NCBI GenBank assembly: GCA_964631745.1
Contig: CAZVWV010000007.1
Coordinates: forward strand, 1-52,126
Reading direction: 5' to 3'
Length of the DNA stretch: 52,126 nt
DNA from: CAZVWV01 sp964631745
GTDB taxonomy: Bacteria > Bdellovibrionota_C > UBA2361 > JBGSMV01
Below, piece by piece: positions 26,105-34,583 of this stretch (position 1 is its first letter; the number at the start of each line of letters is the position of its first letter). The notes below the pieces were generated by a model, which was not told the origin of the DNA, made no database searches, and worked only from the letters and a program-made list of their open reading frames with translations. A program made the position numbers and the translations under genes.

Positions 26105-27090
26105 GCAGCTCCTCGCATGGCCTGGGTAATTTCATCGTCATTCGCTTTGGCACGAAAAACATTCCTTATAGAATAAATCGGCTTCTTTTGAGATTCGTGA
26201 TAGGTACGCGCCAAAACCTCGGCCAGAAGTCCAAACACTACGAACTGCAACCCTATTATCACCAACATAACCGCCAGGGATAATAGCGGACGATTCCCCA
26301 TCGGTACATGCTGAAAAAAACGCTGGTAGGTGATAAACAACAAAGTCAGCATACCAACTCCACCGGCTAAGAACCCCATGCTACCAAACAAATGAATGGG
26401 ACGCTTCGAATATCCTAATAGGAACTTAACCGTAATCAGGTCTAAAATCACTCGAATAGTACGAGAGATGCCGTATTTGGAAGTACCGAATTTTCTGGGG
26501 CGATGTTTAACCGGAATTTCAGCGATGCGCGCTCCGAACTCATCCGCCAAGGCCGGAATGAAACGATGCATCTCGCCATAAAGTTTGATGCCACGCGCGA
26601 CTTCGCCAGTCATAACTTTGAGGGTGCAGCCGTAATCATGCAGTCGCACCCTTGTCGATTTGGAGATGACCCAGTTTGCGATCATACTAGGCAGTTTACG
26701 GTTAATATAGGCGTCCTGCCTATCTTTGCGCCAACCCGCGACAAGATCGTATCCTTCCTCAAGCTTCGCCACCATTTTGGGAATTTCACTGGGATCATTT
26801 TGGAGATCCCCATCCAAGGTAACCACGATATCGTAGCGGCTCTGTTGAAGTCCCGCCGCCATGGCAGCCGTTTGGCCAAAATTTCGGCGAAGCTCCACAG
26901 CCACAACCTTGGCATCATCGATCGCCAGGCTTCGAAGGATCGAGAAACTGCGGTCCTTCGAGCCATCATCAACGTAAATGAGCTCATACTCGTAAGGTAA
27001 CCCGGAAAGAATCTTAGTGAGCTCACGGTATCCTTCCGTAATACTCTCTTCTTCGTTATAAATGGGGATTACGACTGAAATGCCTTTCAT
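26083..27090 (-). CDS. GT2 polyprenyl-phosphate glycosyltransferase (DPM1/ArnC-like)
   Basis: GT-A domain: VVIPIYNEEESI, YVDDGSKDRS, RRNFGQTAAMAAGLQ, the metal site TLDGDLQNDP and the catalytic loop RKDRQDAYINRKLPS. Two C-terminal membrane helices (about 235-260 and 275-300) follow. This group transfers a sugar from a nucleotide donor to undecaprenyl phosphate; the product is often used for lipid A, O-antigen or protein modification. It is the first gene of the polysaccharide operon running to 19759. Confidence 0.87.
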   Translation of the reverse strand: MKGISVVIPIYNEEESITEGYRELTKILSGLPYEYELIYVDDGSKDRSFSILRSLAIDDAKVVAVELRRNFGQTAAMAAGLQQSRYDIVVTLDGDLQNDPSEIPKMVAKLEEGYDLVAGWRKDRQDAYINRKLPSMIANWVISKSTRVRLHDYGCTLKVMTGEVARGIKLYGEMHRFIPALADEFGARIAEIPVKHRPRKFGTSKYGISRTIRVILDLITVKFLLGYSKRPIHLFGSMGFLAGGVGMLTLLFITYQRFFQHVPMGNRPLLSLAVMLVIIGLQFVVFGLLAEVLARTYHESQKKPIYSIRNVFRAKANDDEITQAMRGAAWKLVAN

Positions 27091-27206
27091 ACCTGCGGTC
27101 CTAAAACTGTGGAAGTCGAATTTACCACACCTTGTGATGCTAGACTATACGAGCCCCACATTCAAATTAAGGGGCCGATTTGTACTCAAATCGGGGGTGG
27201 AGATAA

Positions 27207-27320
27207 GTAACCGTTCAGAAAAACAGTAAACCCGATTAGGGTTTTCCACCCGAAGTGGCACAATTAACGCATCGTAGTCTGCCGATCTCATCCCACCCAA
27301 ATGACCCCCTGAACGGTTAC
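27207..27320. repeat. 114-bp inverted-repeat element, possible MITE
   Basis: GTAACCGTTCAG (27207-27218) and CTGAACGGTTAC (27309-27320) are perfect 12-bp terminal inverted repeats. The GTAA ends resemble those of the IS66 family. No target duplication is apparent: the 8-bp flanks differ except for a shared TAA. A neighbouring perfect hairpin, CCGATTTG-TACT-CAAATCGG, lies at 27175-27194. The element occupies the gap between the methyltransferase gene and the GT2 gene, so it could also act as an RNA structure in the operon leader. Confidence 0.6.
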
Positions 27321-27349
27321 CAACGTAACCCTTCGAATGTATTGCATTA

Positions 27350-28078
27350 TTAATTTCTACTGAACTTTGCCAGTACCGGAGAGCCGAATCTACGAAGACC
27401 GAGAGCTCTAGCCAGATACTCTAGACAGGCAGATATGCGTGGGCTTTTGATTAAACGATGCACAACCATGGGCCAAACGAACTCTCCTATTCTCCGATCG
27501 AGTCGAAATCCGTGTTTCTGGAACTCGGCCACAACTTCCGCTCCGTCAAACACCAAAAACCCGCGAGTATTACCTTCTAATCTGCGTTTTAGCCCAAAAA
27601 GCAACCTGTAAAAGATATTGAAACTACCTTTCGGGGGATAGTCTATGATTACGGAGCGCTTAGAGACACGACACAGCTCCGCAATAAATCCCCGCCAATC
27701 ATCGCAGTGGCTAATGAATCGAACAGATATCGCCAGATCAAAACTCTGCGAATCCAGCGGTAGATGCAGCAGGTCGCCTAACACGAACTTACAGCGGCTT
27801 TGTTCAATAAATGGTTTTAGCCGTGCCGCACAGGTGCTGCCGCTACCGGCCACGGTGACTACAGGCACGCGTTCACAAAGCAATCCCATGAGCTGTGCAT
27901 GCCCACCACCGACATCGATTACGCTCTGCAAGGGAACTTCTCCGATTAACTCAGAAACGGCGCAACTTTGCACCGACAACAACCAAGCGCCAGTCGCGCC
28001 TGCAAAGCGCTGAGCGTAATCATCAGAGGCCGTTTCAATATCGGCGAGTTCGGGAATAGCTGGACTTGGTTCAATCAT
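27350..28078 (-). CDS. Class I SAM-dependent methyltransferase
   Basis: A Rossmann methyltransferase: SAM-binding VIDVGGGHAQLMGLL (motif I), VLGDLLHLPLDSQSFDLAISV (motifs II/III with the acidic residue), followed by a variable C-terminus with LARALGL. It probably methylates a sugar or lipid-linked intermediate, inferred from its position upstream of the polysaccharide operon. The frame continues to a TTG at 28204; ATG 28078 (MIEPSPAIPELADIETASDDYA) is preferred because the family usually begins there. It is divergent from the heme lipoprotein gene. Confidence 0.75.
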   Translation of the reverse strand: MIEPSPAIPELADIETASDDYAQRFAGATGAWLLSVQSCAVSELIGEVPLQSVIDVGGGHAQLMGLLCERVPVVTVAGSGSTCAARLKPFIEQSRCKFVLGDLLHLPLDSQSFDLAISVRFISHCDDWRGFIAELCRVSKRSVIIDYPPKGSFNIFYRLLFGLKRRLEGNTRGFLVFDGAEVVAEFQKHGFRLDRRIGEFVWPMVVHRLIKSPRISACLEYLARALGLRRFGSPVLAKFSRN

Positions 28079-28362
28079 TTGCACTGAATTTAGCCTCAGC
28101 GCTTTAGAAATTACAACAGCGCCGCCTTGCGCAACTTGTAACGGAGACTTCCTATTTGGGTATCCAAAGCGCTCCGCCCGTCTTACGAGGCCTATAATAT
28201 TCAACCAGTTAGCAGCATTCCCGTAATGTTATCGGGGCCAAATGGCCGGGGCATGGAGATTGCACTCGCACAAGCACTACAAGCACTTGCACGTAGGAAC
28301 GTTATTGGTGTAGACTTTTTACATTATGGTCGACAGGGCCAGTAGGGCTTGTGAGGGGAAGA

Positions 28363-29058
28363 ATGCCGATGCGTAAGTTTATTATGACAGTTGTGGTTTT
28401 AGCGTTAACGGGTTGCGGAGTGGAAAGTGGAAACAACCAAACCGACAACGGCGATCCAGCGACCGACCTTAGCCAGACCGTAATTCAAGGCAGGCTAACA
28501 GACAGCGCTGGGCGGCCACTTTTGGGAGCCACTATCATCGACTCTAAGAGTGGTGACCAGACAAGCGCCGATGCAGAAGGTCGCTTCAGCATGCTTGCGG
28601 TGATTGAGTCAGGCGCCGCTGAGATAATTGTTGAGACCGATGGCGTCAGCGCTCACGCCACCTTCACCGATTTATTTAGTGATACACCGGTATCGGCCAC
28701 ACTAAGGCTCTCCGCCGACCGGCGAAGTTTCACGGTCACAATTACAAATGACGCCGGAGGCGGTCTCACACCCACCCCCTCCCCCACTCCATCGGCCAGC
28801 ACTGGCACTGACACATTTGATTCTCAGGGTAACACTACTGGATTTTCCATCCCACGCGGCACCACCGGCAATGCCCATCAAGGAAAGAGCATTTACGTCA
28901 GAGAGTGCGGAGCTTGCCACACTAACCGTCGCGGCGCCGGACAAGATTTTAATGCTCTTCGGCATTCGGTGGGGCTGCCAGTTATGGGAATTAAAGTGCC
29001 TGGGGACATCTCAACTTCGGATTTTGCTGACATTGTGGCTTACTTAAATTTTAGATAA
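28363..29058 (+). CDS. Lipoprotein with carboxypeptidase-regulatory-like domain and C-terminal heme c domain
   Basis: Signal with lipobox LALTGC, then a beta-sandwich domain of the carboxypeptidase-regulatory/peptidase-associated type (VIQGRLTDSAGRPLLGATI, GRFSML), a Thr/Pro linker (TPTPSPTPSAS), and a C-terminal domain with one heme c site, CGACH. The last 80 residues match the C-terminus of the next gene (DSxGNTxxFxIPxGxxGN, then CxxCH, ending xAYLN). It is probably an envelope electron carrier. ATG 28363 follows AGGGG; ATG 28369 is also possible. Confidence 0.75.
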   Translation: MPMRKFIMTVVVLALTGCGVESGNNQTDNGDPATDLSQTVIQGRLTDSAGRPLLGATIIDSKSGDQTSADAEGRFSMLAVIESGAAEIIVETDGVSAHATFTDLFSDTPVSATLRLSADRRSFTVTITNDAGGGLTPTPSPTPSASTGTDTFDSQGNTTGFSIPRGTTGNAHQGKSIYVRECGACHTNRRGAGQDFNALRHSVGLPVMGIKVPGDISTSDFADIVAYLNFR

Positions 29059-29095
29059 GGAATTCGCGCTAAGGGCGCGCGGAAAGGTCTAGGCT

Positions 29096-29803
29096 ATGCA
29101 TAGAGTATCATTAAAAATCACGATATTTGCAGTCGCTCTAACTCTAAGTACGTTTGCGTATGCGAGCGACAAGCGCTGTCTTGGAACACTTCGCTTTAGC
29201 CGTACTTCAAATTGTGATGCCGACAAAGACGGGTTAACCAACAAGAGAGAGACCAAACTTCGCACTAATTTGCGCAAGGCTGACACCGACAACGATGGTC
29301 TTTCAGATGGTGCCGAAGTAAAAATCTTTCACACTAGCCCCCGGGATTCAGACAGCGATGATAACTGCATCTTTGATGGGAACGATGATGCCAACGCAAA
29401 CGCTAGATCGGACGAAGACGAGGACGATCCTCACGGCCAAGGGAACATGCGCGAGGACCGCGACGACGATCTGCGCGTGCCAAACTGCACCGGCTCAGGC
29501 GACAACGGAAACGGCCAGAATTGCAGAGTCGAGAGCCCCATCGATTCAAACGGCAACACTTCAGCCTTTGGCATCCCCACCGGATACGTAGGGAATGTAA
29601 GCTTGGGATTGGCGCAGTTTGAGATCACCTGTAGCGAATGCCATGGCAGCAATCAAGGTAAGAATCTTTCGTTTAGCTCTCTAAAGTCTACGGTTGAGGG
29701 CTTCCCCATGAATATCAGATCGCTTTCTTTGCAACAGCTTGCAGATCTCACCGCCTTTGTAAATAGGACCAACACCGGTGGCGGGAATGTAGTTTGCGAT
29801 TAG
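29096..29803 (+). CDS. Secreted protein with thrombospondin type-3-like calcium repeats and C-terminal heme c domain
   Basis: A signal peptide ends near FAYA. Calcium-loop repeats follow (DADKDGLTNKRE, DTDNDGLSDGAEV), then an Asp-rich stretch (DEDEDDPHGQ). The C-terminal domain has DSNGNTSAFGIPTGYVGN and the heme motif CSECH. The C-terminal domain is homologous by eye to that of the preceding gene; the N-terminal module differs. It is probably a periplasmic or surface cytochrome stabilised by Ca2+. It lies 37 nt after the previous gene and ahead of dsbD, whose product could support heme ligation. Confidence 0.72.
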   Translation: MHRVSLKITIFAVALTLSTFAYASDKRCLGTLRFSRTSNCDADKDGLTNKRETKLRTNLRKADTDNDGLSDGAEVKIFHTSPRDSDSDDNCIFDGNDDANANARSDEDEDDPHGQGNMREDRDDDLRVPNCTGSGDNGNGQNCRVESPIDSNGNTSAFGIPTGYVGNVSLGLAQFEITCSECHGSNQGKNLSFSSLKSTVEGFPMNIRSLSLQQLADLTAFVNRTNTGGGNVVCD

Positions 29804-29819
29804 TTTATACGGGAAAGAG

Positions 29820-31055
29820 ATGCAAAGCCTGCTTCAAGATAACTTTTTATTTCAATTGACCTGGGCCTATGGCATGGGCATAGTCGCCAGCCTGACACCT
29901 TGCGTCTTTCCGCTGATTCCTATCACGCTTTCCGTTTTTGGCGCCACTAGCATGCCTACCCGCAGGCAAGCCTTCTTAGTGAGCCTAACTTATGTATTAG
30001 GGATGTGCTTGACCTACACGGCGCTTGGCGTGCTTACTGTCAAACTCGGCATGGTGTTTGGAAGCTTACTTGGGAATATTTATGTAGTGCTTTTCTTTAG
30101 CGCCTTCTTGTTAGCATTAGGGCTTCACACCCTTGGAGTAATCGAACTCCCCTTTAACAACCTGCAATCCAAAGCCAACAAAGTGGGTGGCCGTGGTTAT
30201 ATTGGTGCTTTCCTGATGGGCTTGGTCAGCGGCGGCGTGGCCGCGCCCTGTGTTGGACCAGTATTAATTCTGATTCTGGCACAGGTAGCCAAAGCCGGAA
30301 GCCTGGCAAAGGGCATCTCTCTATTACTCAGTTACTCATTTGGGCTCGGGACTCTATTCTTGGTGCTGGGAACTTTTTCCAGTCTGACTAAGAAGTTACC
30401 CAAATCCGGAAATTGGCTCTACGCTGTCAAATATCTTATTGCGGTATCCATCTTTGCTGTAATTTTCTTTCTTTTAGCACCCCACATTGCCACTTTTGTT
30501 CCTGCAACCAGTAAGAATCTGTGGCTCGTATTCGCGGTCGCGGCGCTTCTCCTTAGTTACGTAACTCTTAAGCAACAACGAAGCGGAAGGCAGCTCATCA
30601 GTGCTTTGTTGTTAGGTTTCATCGCCGTTCAGTATCTTTCAACCCCAGCGCCGCAAAATCTCACCCAAGTTGCGAAGGGCGCTGCCTTAGACCAGAGCTC
30701 TCTCACTTGGCTTACCGATGCCGAACAAGCCCTCCAGCTCGGCTCAAAAAAGAACCTGCCGATCATGATCGATCTGTATGCCGATTGGTGCGTGGCCTGC
30801 AAGGAGCTCGAACATACCTTCTCCGATCAAACTGTTAAAACCGCCGTCAAAGATATTCTTGTAACCGCGCGCATCAATTTCACTTCAGAGTCGGACACTA
30901 CCCAAGCGCTTGCTGAAAAATACGGAGTTATCGGCCTGCCTTGCATCCTGTTTCTTAAGCCCGATGGTCAGGAGATACCGGACGGAAGGCTTACCGGCTT
31001 TGTTACCCCTGAACAATTTTTGGCACACCTTAACAAGATTAAGGGACTCATTTAG
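29820..31055 (+). CDS. dsbD: DsbD-family thiol:disulfide interchange protein lacking the N-terminal domain
   Basis: The membrane domain has the paired cysteines of DsbD-beta: Cys28 in SLTPCVFPLIPITLSVFG and Cys144 in GGVAAPCVGPVLI. About eight helices lead to a C-terminal thioredoxin domain with CVAC (324-327) in LYADWCVACKELE. The N-terminal DsbD-alpha domain of the E. coli protein is absent; the gene opens directly with the first helix. It carries electrons from cytoplasmic thioredoxin to the periplasm, probably to the TlpA-like protein encoded next. Confidence 0.88.
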   Translation: MQSLLQDNFLFQLTWAYGMGIVASLTPCVFPLIPITLSVFGATSMPTRRQAFLVSLTYVLGMCLTYTALGVLTVKLGMVFGSLLGNIYVVLFFSAFLLALGLHTLGVIELPFNNLQSKANKVGGRGYIGAFLMGLVSGGVAAPCVGPVLILILAQVAKAGSLAKGISLLLSYSFGLGTLFLVLGTFSSLTKKLPKSGNWLYAVKYLIAVSIFAVIFFLLAPHIATFVPATSKNLWLVFAVAALLLSYVTLKQQRSGRQLISALLLGFIAVQYLSTPAPQNLTQVAKGAALDQSSLTWLTDAEQALQLGSKKNLPIMIDLYADWCVACKELEHTFSDQTVKTAVKDILVTARINFTSESDTTQALAEKYGVIGLPCILFLKPDGQEIPDGRLTGFVTPEQFLAHLNKIKGLI

Positions 31056-31089
31056 TGAGAGAGAATTTTATTATTTTGGGATAAAACTG

Positions 31090-31590
31090 ATGACTTTAAG
31101 AAAATCAATAATAGCACTACTTGTAACATTAGGCATAGCAGCCCCTTGCCTGGCCTTAGAAATCGGACAGACTCCTCAAAATTTCAGTCTCGACTCCAAC
31201 AGAGGCACACAGTTCAATCTTTCCGAATTGAAGGGCAAGGTAGTCTACGTAGATTTTTGGGCCTCCTGGTGCAGCAGCTGTAAGGCCTCTATGCCCTGGC
31301 TCAACAAACTTCAGAATCAATTGGGAGACTCCTTCCAAGTCGTAGCAGTAAATCTTGATGAGCAGCGCGAAACGGCCCAGGCTTTCCTGCAAAAATCAGG
31401 GGTGAATTTGCTGGTGGCCTATGATCCGGCCGGGACGATCCCGGAACAGTTCGGAGTTCAGGCGATGCCCACTTCTTTCTTGCTCGATAAAAATGGTAAA
31501 GTAGCTTTTATCCACGAGGGGTTTAACAGCAAGGACAGCGCTGAACTTGAAGCCAAGATTAGAGAGGTGGTTTCAAGTAGCGCAAAATAG
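31090..31590 (+). CDS. TlpA/ResA-like periplasmic thioredoxin
   Basis: Signal peptide (LLVTLGIAAPCLA) then a thioredoxin fold with FWASWCSSCKASMPW (Cys61, Cys64), AVNLDE and the cis-Pro AMPTSF. At 166 residues it has family size. It probably takes electrons from the adjacent DsbD and reduces apocytochrome CxxCH or other cysteines in the envelope. ATG 31090 is the sensible start; the frame extends upstream only by overlapping dsbD. Confidence 0.88.
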   Translation: MTLRKSIIALLVTLGIAAPCLALEIGQTPQNFSLDSNRGTQFNLSELKGKVVYVDFWASWCSSCKASMPWLNKLQNQLGDSFQVVAVNLDEQRETAQAFLQKSGVNLLVAYDPAGTIPEQFGVQAMPTSFLLDKNGKVAFIHEGFNSKDSAELEAKIREVVSSSAK

Positions 31591-31600
31591 GGAGAATGTC

Positions 31601-31831
31601 ATGAAGAGCTATCTTTCTATGGGACTGGCCAGCGGCCTGTTTCTATTCTTACTCTGCCTGCTAAGCGCGTGCACACAAGTGAAGCCGTGGCAGAAAGGAA
31701 ACTTTACAAAATCTCATATGGCTTTCGAACCCGATCCGCTCGAATCGCAGTTTCTGCAACATGTGTTTGAGTCCAAGGAAGCCGCCTCGGGCGGTTACGG
31801 CGTGGCCTCGGTCGGATGCGGTTGCAAATAG
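31601..31831 (+). CDS. DUF4266 family small lipoprotein
   Basis: 76 residues: a lipoprotein signal with LLSAC, then the family block VKPWQKGNFTKSHMAFEPDPLESQ given here in pieces as VKPWQKGN, HMAFEPDPLE and ESKEAASGG, ending in the Gly/Cys tail GVGCGC-like (SVGCGCK). DUF4266 genes are commonly found with DUF3570, ApbE and thioredoxin genes, as here; the function is unknown. GGAG seven nt before ATG 31601 fixes the start. The final cysteines could bind metal, heme or flavin, or be a modification site. Confidence 0.85.
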   Translation: MKSYLSMGLASGLFLFLLCLLSACTQVKPWQKGNFTKSHMAFEPDPLESQFLQHVFESKEAASGGYGVASVGCGCK

Positions 31832-33018
31832 ACAATACCAAAAGCAATCCAGTCATGCCGATAAAACTCCAAAATAGCATTAATCCCTTGCAAGACGGTC
31901 GAAGCACCGCGCGCCTGCTATTGGCCGCCGCACTTTCCATCCCTGGTATCTCGGCCATCCCCAACTTGATGGCTCCCACCGCTGCACGCTCTGAATCTAG
32001 CGAGAATGAGTTTCGCTTCTCATTTTTCAACTATAGAGAGTGGCAAGCCGGCAACGATCAGCGCATGCACGTAAATGCCCCTATGGTTTATGTGAAGAGC
32101 ATGGTCGACAGCTCCACCCAAGTTGATGGCAGTTTTGTGCTGGATTCCGTCTCGGGCGCCTCGCCACTATACCATGACACTCTGAGCGGTGCCTCGGGCA
32201 AGGGCATTGAAGATCAGAGGACCGCCGCAAATATTAACGTTACCGAAACCTTCGATAGTTTTAGCTTGAGATTGGGCGGCTCTCTTTCGAATGAAGACGA
32301 CTATGATTCAAACGGCGCTTCCATCGAGGGACGCTTTTGGGGCCCAAGCCGAAACACGATCTTAAATATAGGCTTAAGCGCAGCACGTGATAAGATTACC
32401 TCGTCTAATGACCCCACTTTAGATGAAGATAAATCTACCACCGGCCTTGGGCTTGGAGTAACTCAGATCTTGGACGAGAATTCAATCGGGCAGAGCAACA
32501 TCACCTTTTCTGCTTCGCACGGATACCAGTCCGACTCCTATAAAAGTTTCGATTTACGCCCAGAGTCTCGCGAAGGCATGGCTTGGTTGACGCGCTATAT
32601 AAGATATTTTGCATCGGCCGATGGCTCACTCCACGCTGACTACCGATATTTTCAGGATAATTGGGGAGTTCGCGCCCACACGCTAGAGACACGCTGGTAC
32701 CAGCCCCTCGGAAGCAGCCCATGGACACTTATTCCGCGCATACGTTATTACTCGCAATGCAAAGCTGACTTCTATAGCAACGATTTCCCTCCGACAGAGG
32801 ATAGTCAGAGCTATACCGCTGACCAGCGCTTGAGCGGTTTCGGTAGTATTCTCTTTGGGTTGAAGCTCGAGCGTGAGATCCAAAAAGACATGGGAGCCTC
32901 CCTCAGCTTTGATTATATGCAGCAGCGTGGACTATTTAAAATTGACGGACCAGGGTCGCCTGGGTTAGATCCCTTTAGCGCTGGTATTTTATCTTTGGGA
33001 TTTTTCGTCAAGTTTTAG
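31816..33018 (+). CDS. DUF3570 family outer-membrane protein with two putative flavinylation motifs
   Basis: A beta-barrel-like protein with alternating aromatic strands and a terminal FFVKF, typical of outer-membrane insertion. Near residue 110, D-S-V-S-G-A-S (110-116) and D-T-L-S-G-A-S (121-127) match the D-x-x-[ST]-G-A-[ST] motif that ApbE enzymes flavinylate. An apbE gene lies downstream in the same cluster. It would therefore carry covalent FMN, by inference. The start at 31816 overlaps DUF4266 by 16 nt; ATG 31855 is an alternative. Confidence 0.78.
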   Translation: MRLQIDNTKSNPVMPIKLQNSINPLQDGRSTARLLLAAALSIPGISAIPNLMAPTAARSESSENEFRFSFFNYREWQAGNDQRMHVNAPMVYVKSMVDSSTQVDGSFVLDSVSGASPLYHDTLSGASGKGIEDQRTAANINVTETFDSFSLRLGGSLSNEDDYDSNGASIEGRFWGPSRNTILNIGLSAARDKITSSNDPTLDEDKSTTGLGLGVTQILDENSIGQSNITFSASHGYQSDSYKSFDLRPESREGMAWLTRYIRYFASADGSLHADYRYFQDNWGVRAHTLETRWYQPLGSSPWTLIPRIRYYSQCKADFYSNDFPPTEDSQSYTADQRLSGFGSILFGLKLEREIQKDMGASLSFDYMQQRGLFKIDGPGSPGLDPFSAGILSLGFFVKF

Positions 33019-33042
33019 GCAAAGCGTAGAGGGGAATTTAAC

Positions 33043-33909
33043 TTGAGTGACGAGCGGGCTCAGCTGTTTTCGATAGCGCAAGGGATTCTGAGACCCGTGA
33101 CGCGCTTTATGTTGAAACACTCCTTGCGCATCGCCGATCTGATTGAAATCGCAAAGCAAACTTTAGTTGAGGTGGCCGCACAAGAGCTTAAGGCTAAAGG
33201 CGAGGAAGTCTCGCTCAGCCGTATCAATGTCATGACCGGCATTCACCGCGCCGAAGTGGCGAGAATCTATAATACTGGAAAGATTCGCGGACTTCGCGAA
33301 AACGTGATCAGCAAGGTCATATCAACTTGGCAGCACGATCGACGCTTCGCAAGCGCCAATGGAAATCCAAAAGTTTTAAAACTAGAAGGCATGGACTCTG
33401 CTTTTATAAAACTTATTCAAAGTGTTTCGATCGATTTAAATCCCTATACTGTTTTATTTGAATTGGAGCGAACCGAAACGGTCAAGCGCACCGCCAAAGG
33501 CCTCAAGCTGCGCAAGCGCATCTATCTTACCAAAGACCGAGAGGAAGGTTTTCGTTTTCTTTCAGAGGATACTCAAGATCTAATGTCCGCTGTCGAAGAA
33601 AACTTAGACAACTTACATGAACTCCCCAATCTACATATCAAGACTGAATTTGATAACATCCCAGAAAGCGCTCTCCCAAAAATCAGGCGTTGGCTATTAC
33701 ATAAGGGGTCAGCCTTTCATAAAAACGTGAGCACCTATCTATCGCGCTTTGACCGAGATTCCGCCGCTAAAAAGGAAACGGGCCGGGCCACCCGAGTCGC
33801 TATCGGAAGTTTCAGTATTGCCAGCCCGGTGACAGACAGAGGTTCACCAGCGAACTTAAGCAAACCTAAATTGATTAATAGCAACAAAACTGAGGAAGGA
33901 AATGATTAA
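33043..33909 (+). CDS. DUF6502 family protein
   Basis: 288 residues, soluble. The N-terminal 100 residues contain a helix-turn-helix-like stretch (SLSRINVMTGIHRAEVARI) followed by ISTWQHDRRFASANGNP, as in DUF6502 proteins. These are often encoded next to a lipoprotein or surface protein gene, as here. The function is unknown; DNA-binding regulation of the cluster is possible but inferred. The start is TTG 33043 after GAGGGG. The last codons overlap the next gene by 8 nt, a sign of translational coupling. Confidence 0.72.
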   Translation: MSDERAQLFSIAQGILRPVTRFMLKHSLRIADLIEIAKQTLVEVAAQELKAKGEEVSLSRINVMTGIHRAEVARIYNTGKIRGLRENVISKVISTWQHDRRFASANGNPKVLKLEGMDSAFIKLIQSVSIDLNPYTVLFELERTETVKRTAKGLKLRKRIYLTKDREEGFRFLSEDTQDLMSAVEENLDNLHELPNLHIKTEFDNIPESALPKIRRWLLHKGSAFHKNVSTYLSRFDRDSAAKKETGRATRVAIGSFSIASPVTDRGSPANLSKPKLINSNKTEEGND

Positions 33910-34561
33910 ATTACTAGGCACTTTATTTCTAGCATCCATTCTTTGTGTATGTCTGTTAAATTGTGCCGGTGGCACGCGCGGCACTGGTGGAATTCAGTTC
34001 AGCGGCACCGTGATCAATCAGAACCTTAGACCAATCCCGGGCGTTAACGTAGTCTTAGTAGAAACAGGGGATACAGACACGACCGATGCCAATGGAAATT
34101 TCACAATCGTGGGCGAGCCTCCCCCTGGACCTGTGAACATTCAGGTAAGTGGAGAGGCTTTCGACAAAGAGCTCTCATTAGGAGAGGTGACAGAGCACAC
34201 ATTGGCCGTGCGCGTGCGCGTCTCGGTCGACGAAGAGACCGGTGAGGTTGAACGTGATGAACTTGAGACGGACGAAGATGAAAATGGCTCAAGCTCAAGC
34301 AGCTCCTCGGGGCAGCATTCGAGCGAAAGCAGTAGTTCGAGCTCGCGGGCGAGCAGTAGTAGCCTCGCTAGTTCCAGCTCGTCAAGTAGCAGCGCTCACA
34401 CCTCGTCCTCATCTTCTCATTCGTCAGAATCTAGCCAGAGCTCTAGCTCCTCACAAAGCAGCTCGAGTAGTTCGAGCAGCTCAAGCAGTAGCCACGAAGA
34501 TGAGCATCATGAGAGTTCAAGCTCTTCCTCCTCAAGCAGCCACGGTCACGACGACGATTAG
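33902..34561 (+). CDS. Lipoprotein with regulatory-like beta domain and polyserine, His/Asp-rich tail
   Basis: Signal peptide ending near CLLNC (atypical lipobox), a carboxypeptidase-regulatory-like domain (FSGTVINQNLRPIPGVNVVL, then TDANGNFTI), and an acidic linker. Residues 127-212 are dominated by serine, encoded by interspersed AGC, AGT, TCG, TCC and TCA codons, so the tract is kept as protein and not a simple nucleotide expansion. The end is rich in His, Glu and Asp (HEDEHHE, SHGHDDD), which suggests metal binding. Polyserine is a known flexible surface linker. Confidence 0.72.
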   Translation: MIKLLGTLFLASILCVCLLNCAGGTRGTGGIQFSGTVINQNLRPIPGVNVVLVETGDTDTTDANGNFTIVGEPPPGPVNIQVSGEAFDKELSLGEVTEHTLAVRVRVSVDEETGEVERDELETDEDENGSSSSSSSGQHSSESSSSSSRASSSSLASSSSSSSSAHTSSSSSHSSESSQSSSSSQSSSSSSSSSSSSHEDEHHESSSSSSSSSHGHDDD

Positions 34562-34583
34562 TGAGCAACCTCACGGCATTGCC

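Noticed and set aside
34242..34583. N-terminal extension of ApbE into the polyserine gene region
   Set aside because: It is an Ala/Arg/Gln-rich out-of-frame translation of the serine codons; ATG 34584 begins the real domain.
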